This document shows positions 62,751 through 64,000 of a DNA stretch of 64,000 bases, in pieces. A program made the translations under genes and the position numbers. Position 1 is the first letter of the stretch; every line of letters starts with the position of its first letter. The stretch spans positions 4,040,001 through 4,104,000 of the forward strand of contig NZ_CP127294.1 in assembly GCF_030285625.1 (NCBI RefSeq), in the 5' to 3' direction. The notes beneath the pieces were generated by a model. That model did not search any database. It was given only the letters and a program-made list of their open reading frames with translations, and was not told where the DNA came from. Source of the stretch: Amycolatopsis sp. 2-15 (GTDB taxonomy: Bacteria > Actinomycetota > Actinomycetes > Mycobacteriales > Pseudonocardiaceae).

Positions 62751-63757
62751 CCGCCGTAGCCCACGGCCGCGCGCCAGCGGTCGAGCGTGCGCATGTTCGC
62801 GATCGTCTCGGCCCAGGTCAGCTCGGGTACCTGCCGGTCGTCCACGTGCGCGGCGACGTGGTCTGCCTCGCGCGCGAACACGCTCTGCGTCGCCTCGATC
62901 TCGATCACCTCGGGCTCGCCGCCCGACGGCGTCAGCACGATCTGCGACGATGTCGCGCGCCGCATCTGCGGCAGCCACGCGGGTTGCGGCACGTGCAATT
63001 GGCCGGTGGTGCCGTAGACGCGGATGTGGTCGTCCTGCGTGAGCCGGTAGCCGCACGACAGCTGCGCGATGATGTCGCCCGGCAGGCGCAGCAGGCCCAT
63101 CGCGAACTCGTCGACGCCGCGGTCGGTCAGCCGCGCCATCCCCGTCACGGTGGTGGGTTCCACGACCTCGGTACCGGTCGCCGCCTGCGAAACGAGCCGC
63201 GCGAGCGACGTGCAGTAGCAGCCGACGTCGAGAATCCCGCCGCCGCCGAGCGCCGGGTCGGCCAGGCGTGGGGCGTCGTTGGCGCCGGTGTCGAAGCTGA
63301 ACGAGACGTCGACGGCGCGGACCTCACCGATCGCCCCGCACGAGATCAGCTCGACGAGCCGGCGCGTCTGCGGGTGCAGCCGGTACATGAACGCCTCCAT
63401 GAGGAAGACGTCGTGGCGGCGCGCCGCGTCGATCACCTTCTCGGCCTCGGCGGCCGTGACTGTGAGCGGTTTCTCGCACAGCACGTGCTTCCCGGCCTCG
63501 GCGGCGCGGATCGCCCACTGGGCGTGCATCGGGTGCGGCGTGGCGATGTAGACGGCGTCGACATCCGGGTCGGCGAGCAGGTCTTCGTAGGCGCCGTAGG
63601 CCTTCGGGATGTCGAAGCGGGTGGCGAACTCGCGGGCGCGGTCGGCCGAGCGGGCGGCGACGGCCTCCAGCGTGCCGTGCTTGCTGCGTTCGACGCCGGC
63701 TGCGAAATCGGCGGCGATCGATCCGGCGGCCAGCAGGCCCCAGCGTAGGTCGGTCAC
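62747..63757 (-). CDS. Gfo/Idh/MocA family oxidoreductase
   Basis: The protein has 336 residues from GTG 63755-63757. The Rossmann start is LRWGLLAAGSIAADFAAGV. The family signature AGKHVLCEKPLTVTAAEAEK carries the catalytic Lys of EKP, and LMEAFMYRLHPQ and GGILDVGCYCTSLARLV follow. It is probably an NAD(P)-dependent dehydrogenase of a sugar or similar polyol. It lies between cobM and cobK with 4-nt overlaps on both sides, an unusual place for this family. No cobalamin step is known to need it. Confidence 0.88.
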   Translation of the reverse strand: MTDLRWGLLAAGSIAADFAAGVERSKHGTLEAVAARSADRAREFATRFDIPKAYGAYEDLLADPDVDAVYIATPHPMHAQWAIRAAEAGKHVLCEKPLTVTAAEAEKVIDAARRHDVFLMEAFMYRLHPQTRRLVELISCGAIGEVRAVDVSFSFDTGANDAPRLADPALGGGGILDVGCYCTSLARLVSQAATGTEVVEPTTVTGMARLTDRGVDEFAMGLLRLPGDIIAQLSCGYRLTQDDHIRVYGTTGQLHVPQPAWLPQMRRATSSQIVLTPSGGEPEVIEIEATQSVFAREADHVAAHVDDRQVPELTWAETIANMRTLDRWRAAVGYGG

Positions 63758-64000
63758 AGTGACTCCGGTTGGCTCGCGCGGTCTCGGGTGCTCGAATACA
63801 GGAAGCTGTCGGGGAATCCTCCGGCGGCGAGCACCCGGCCGACGAAGATGGTGGCCGCGCGCGTCATCCCGGCTTCGCGGGCTTGCGCGGCGATGTCGGT
63901 GAGCGTGCCGCGCACGACGGTCTCGCCTGGCTGGCTCGCCAGCGCGACGACGGCGGCGGGGCAGTCGGCGCCGTAGAACGGCACGAGCTCCTCGGTGACG
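63754..64000 (-). CDS. cobM: Precorrin-4 C11-methyltransferase, C-terminal part
   Basis: The window holds the last 80 or so residues: VTEELVPFYGADCPAAVVALASQPGETVVRGTLTDIA and AATIFVGRVLAAGGFPDSFLYSSTRDR, the standard end of CobM/CbiF. The gene continues beyond base 64000. Its TGA (63754-63756) overlaps the GTG of the oxidoreductase gene. CobM methylates C11 between the CobJ and CobK steps. Confidence 0.9.
   Translation of the reverse strand, partial: VTEELVPFYGADCPAAVVALASQPGETVVRGTLTDIAAQAREAGMTRAATIFVGRVLAAGGFPDSFLYSSTRDRASQPESL

Overview
The window is high-GC actinobacterial chromosome. It fits a Pseudonocardiaceae member close to Amycolatopsis: it carries an Emb-type cell-wall arabinosyltransferase, an aerobic cobalamin pathway with a cobI-cobJ fusion, many GTG starts, coupled stop/start overlaps (ATGA, GTGA, TGATG), and a DasR-type site in front of a chitinase gene. 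The genus is inferred from gene content and not proven.

Left flank (1-5.6 kb): a glycosyltransferase tail, a polysaccharide deacetylase, a BlaI/M56 sensor-repressor pair, a secreted phosphodiester glycosidase, and a two-component system whose response regulator has a frameshift. A BlaI-like box lies before blaI and recurs at 5.56 kb in front of a decayed DUF1707 gene.

Accessory region (about 5.6-32.4 kb): an IS3 element; a fragment of an IS5-type element; a 2234-residue secreted RHS protein with an unrecognised C-terminal domain, followed by a small gene; an ECF sigma factor with its membrane partner; and a two-gene secreted-protein operon broken by an IS5-type insertion and followed by a second, inverted IS copy. 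Next comes a decayed integrative conjugative element (ICE): a sigma-like regulator, tcpC/D/E-like genes, a VirB4-type ATPase, a polytopic channel protein, a truncated cell-wall hydrolase joined to a truncated DNA methyltransferase, an excisionase-like gene, and a tyrosine integrase with one amber codon. The integrase gene runs into tRNA-Lys(CTT), the probable attachment site. No relaxase or coupling protein was found, so the element cannot be self-transmissible as it stands.

Right flank (32.4-47.3 kb): an old-yellow-enzyme gene with twin palindromic operators and a probable leaderless start, tRNA-His beside a set of hairpins and tandem repeats, orn, a frameshifted HerA-like ATPase, DUF3224, a PDZ-less HtrA-type protease, an M20 amidohydrolase, a methyltransferase, an AlkA-type glycosylase, an M50-type peptidase, proA overlapped by a reductase-deaminase fusion gene, and a GH18 chitinase.

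Cobalamin region (47.9-64 kb): cobN behind a cobalamin riboswitch, then an ABC exporter/Xre/papain-like cluster, then divergent cobG-cobH-cobIJ. After a GlcG-like gene and the Emb arabinosyltransferase come cobM(partial)-Gfo/Idh/MocA-cobK-bluB on the minus strand, each overlapping the next by 4 nt.

Two genes outside the mobile region (response regulator, HerA-like ATPase) have 1-2 nt lesions at conserved positions. They may be real mutations or assembly errors, and this should be settled before they are called dead.
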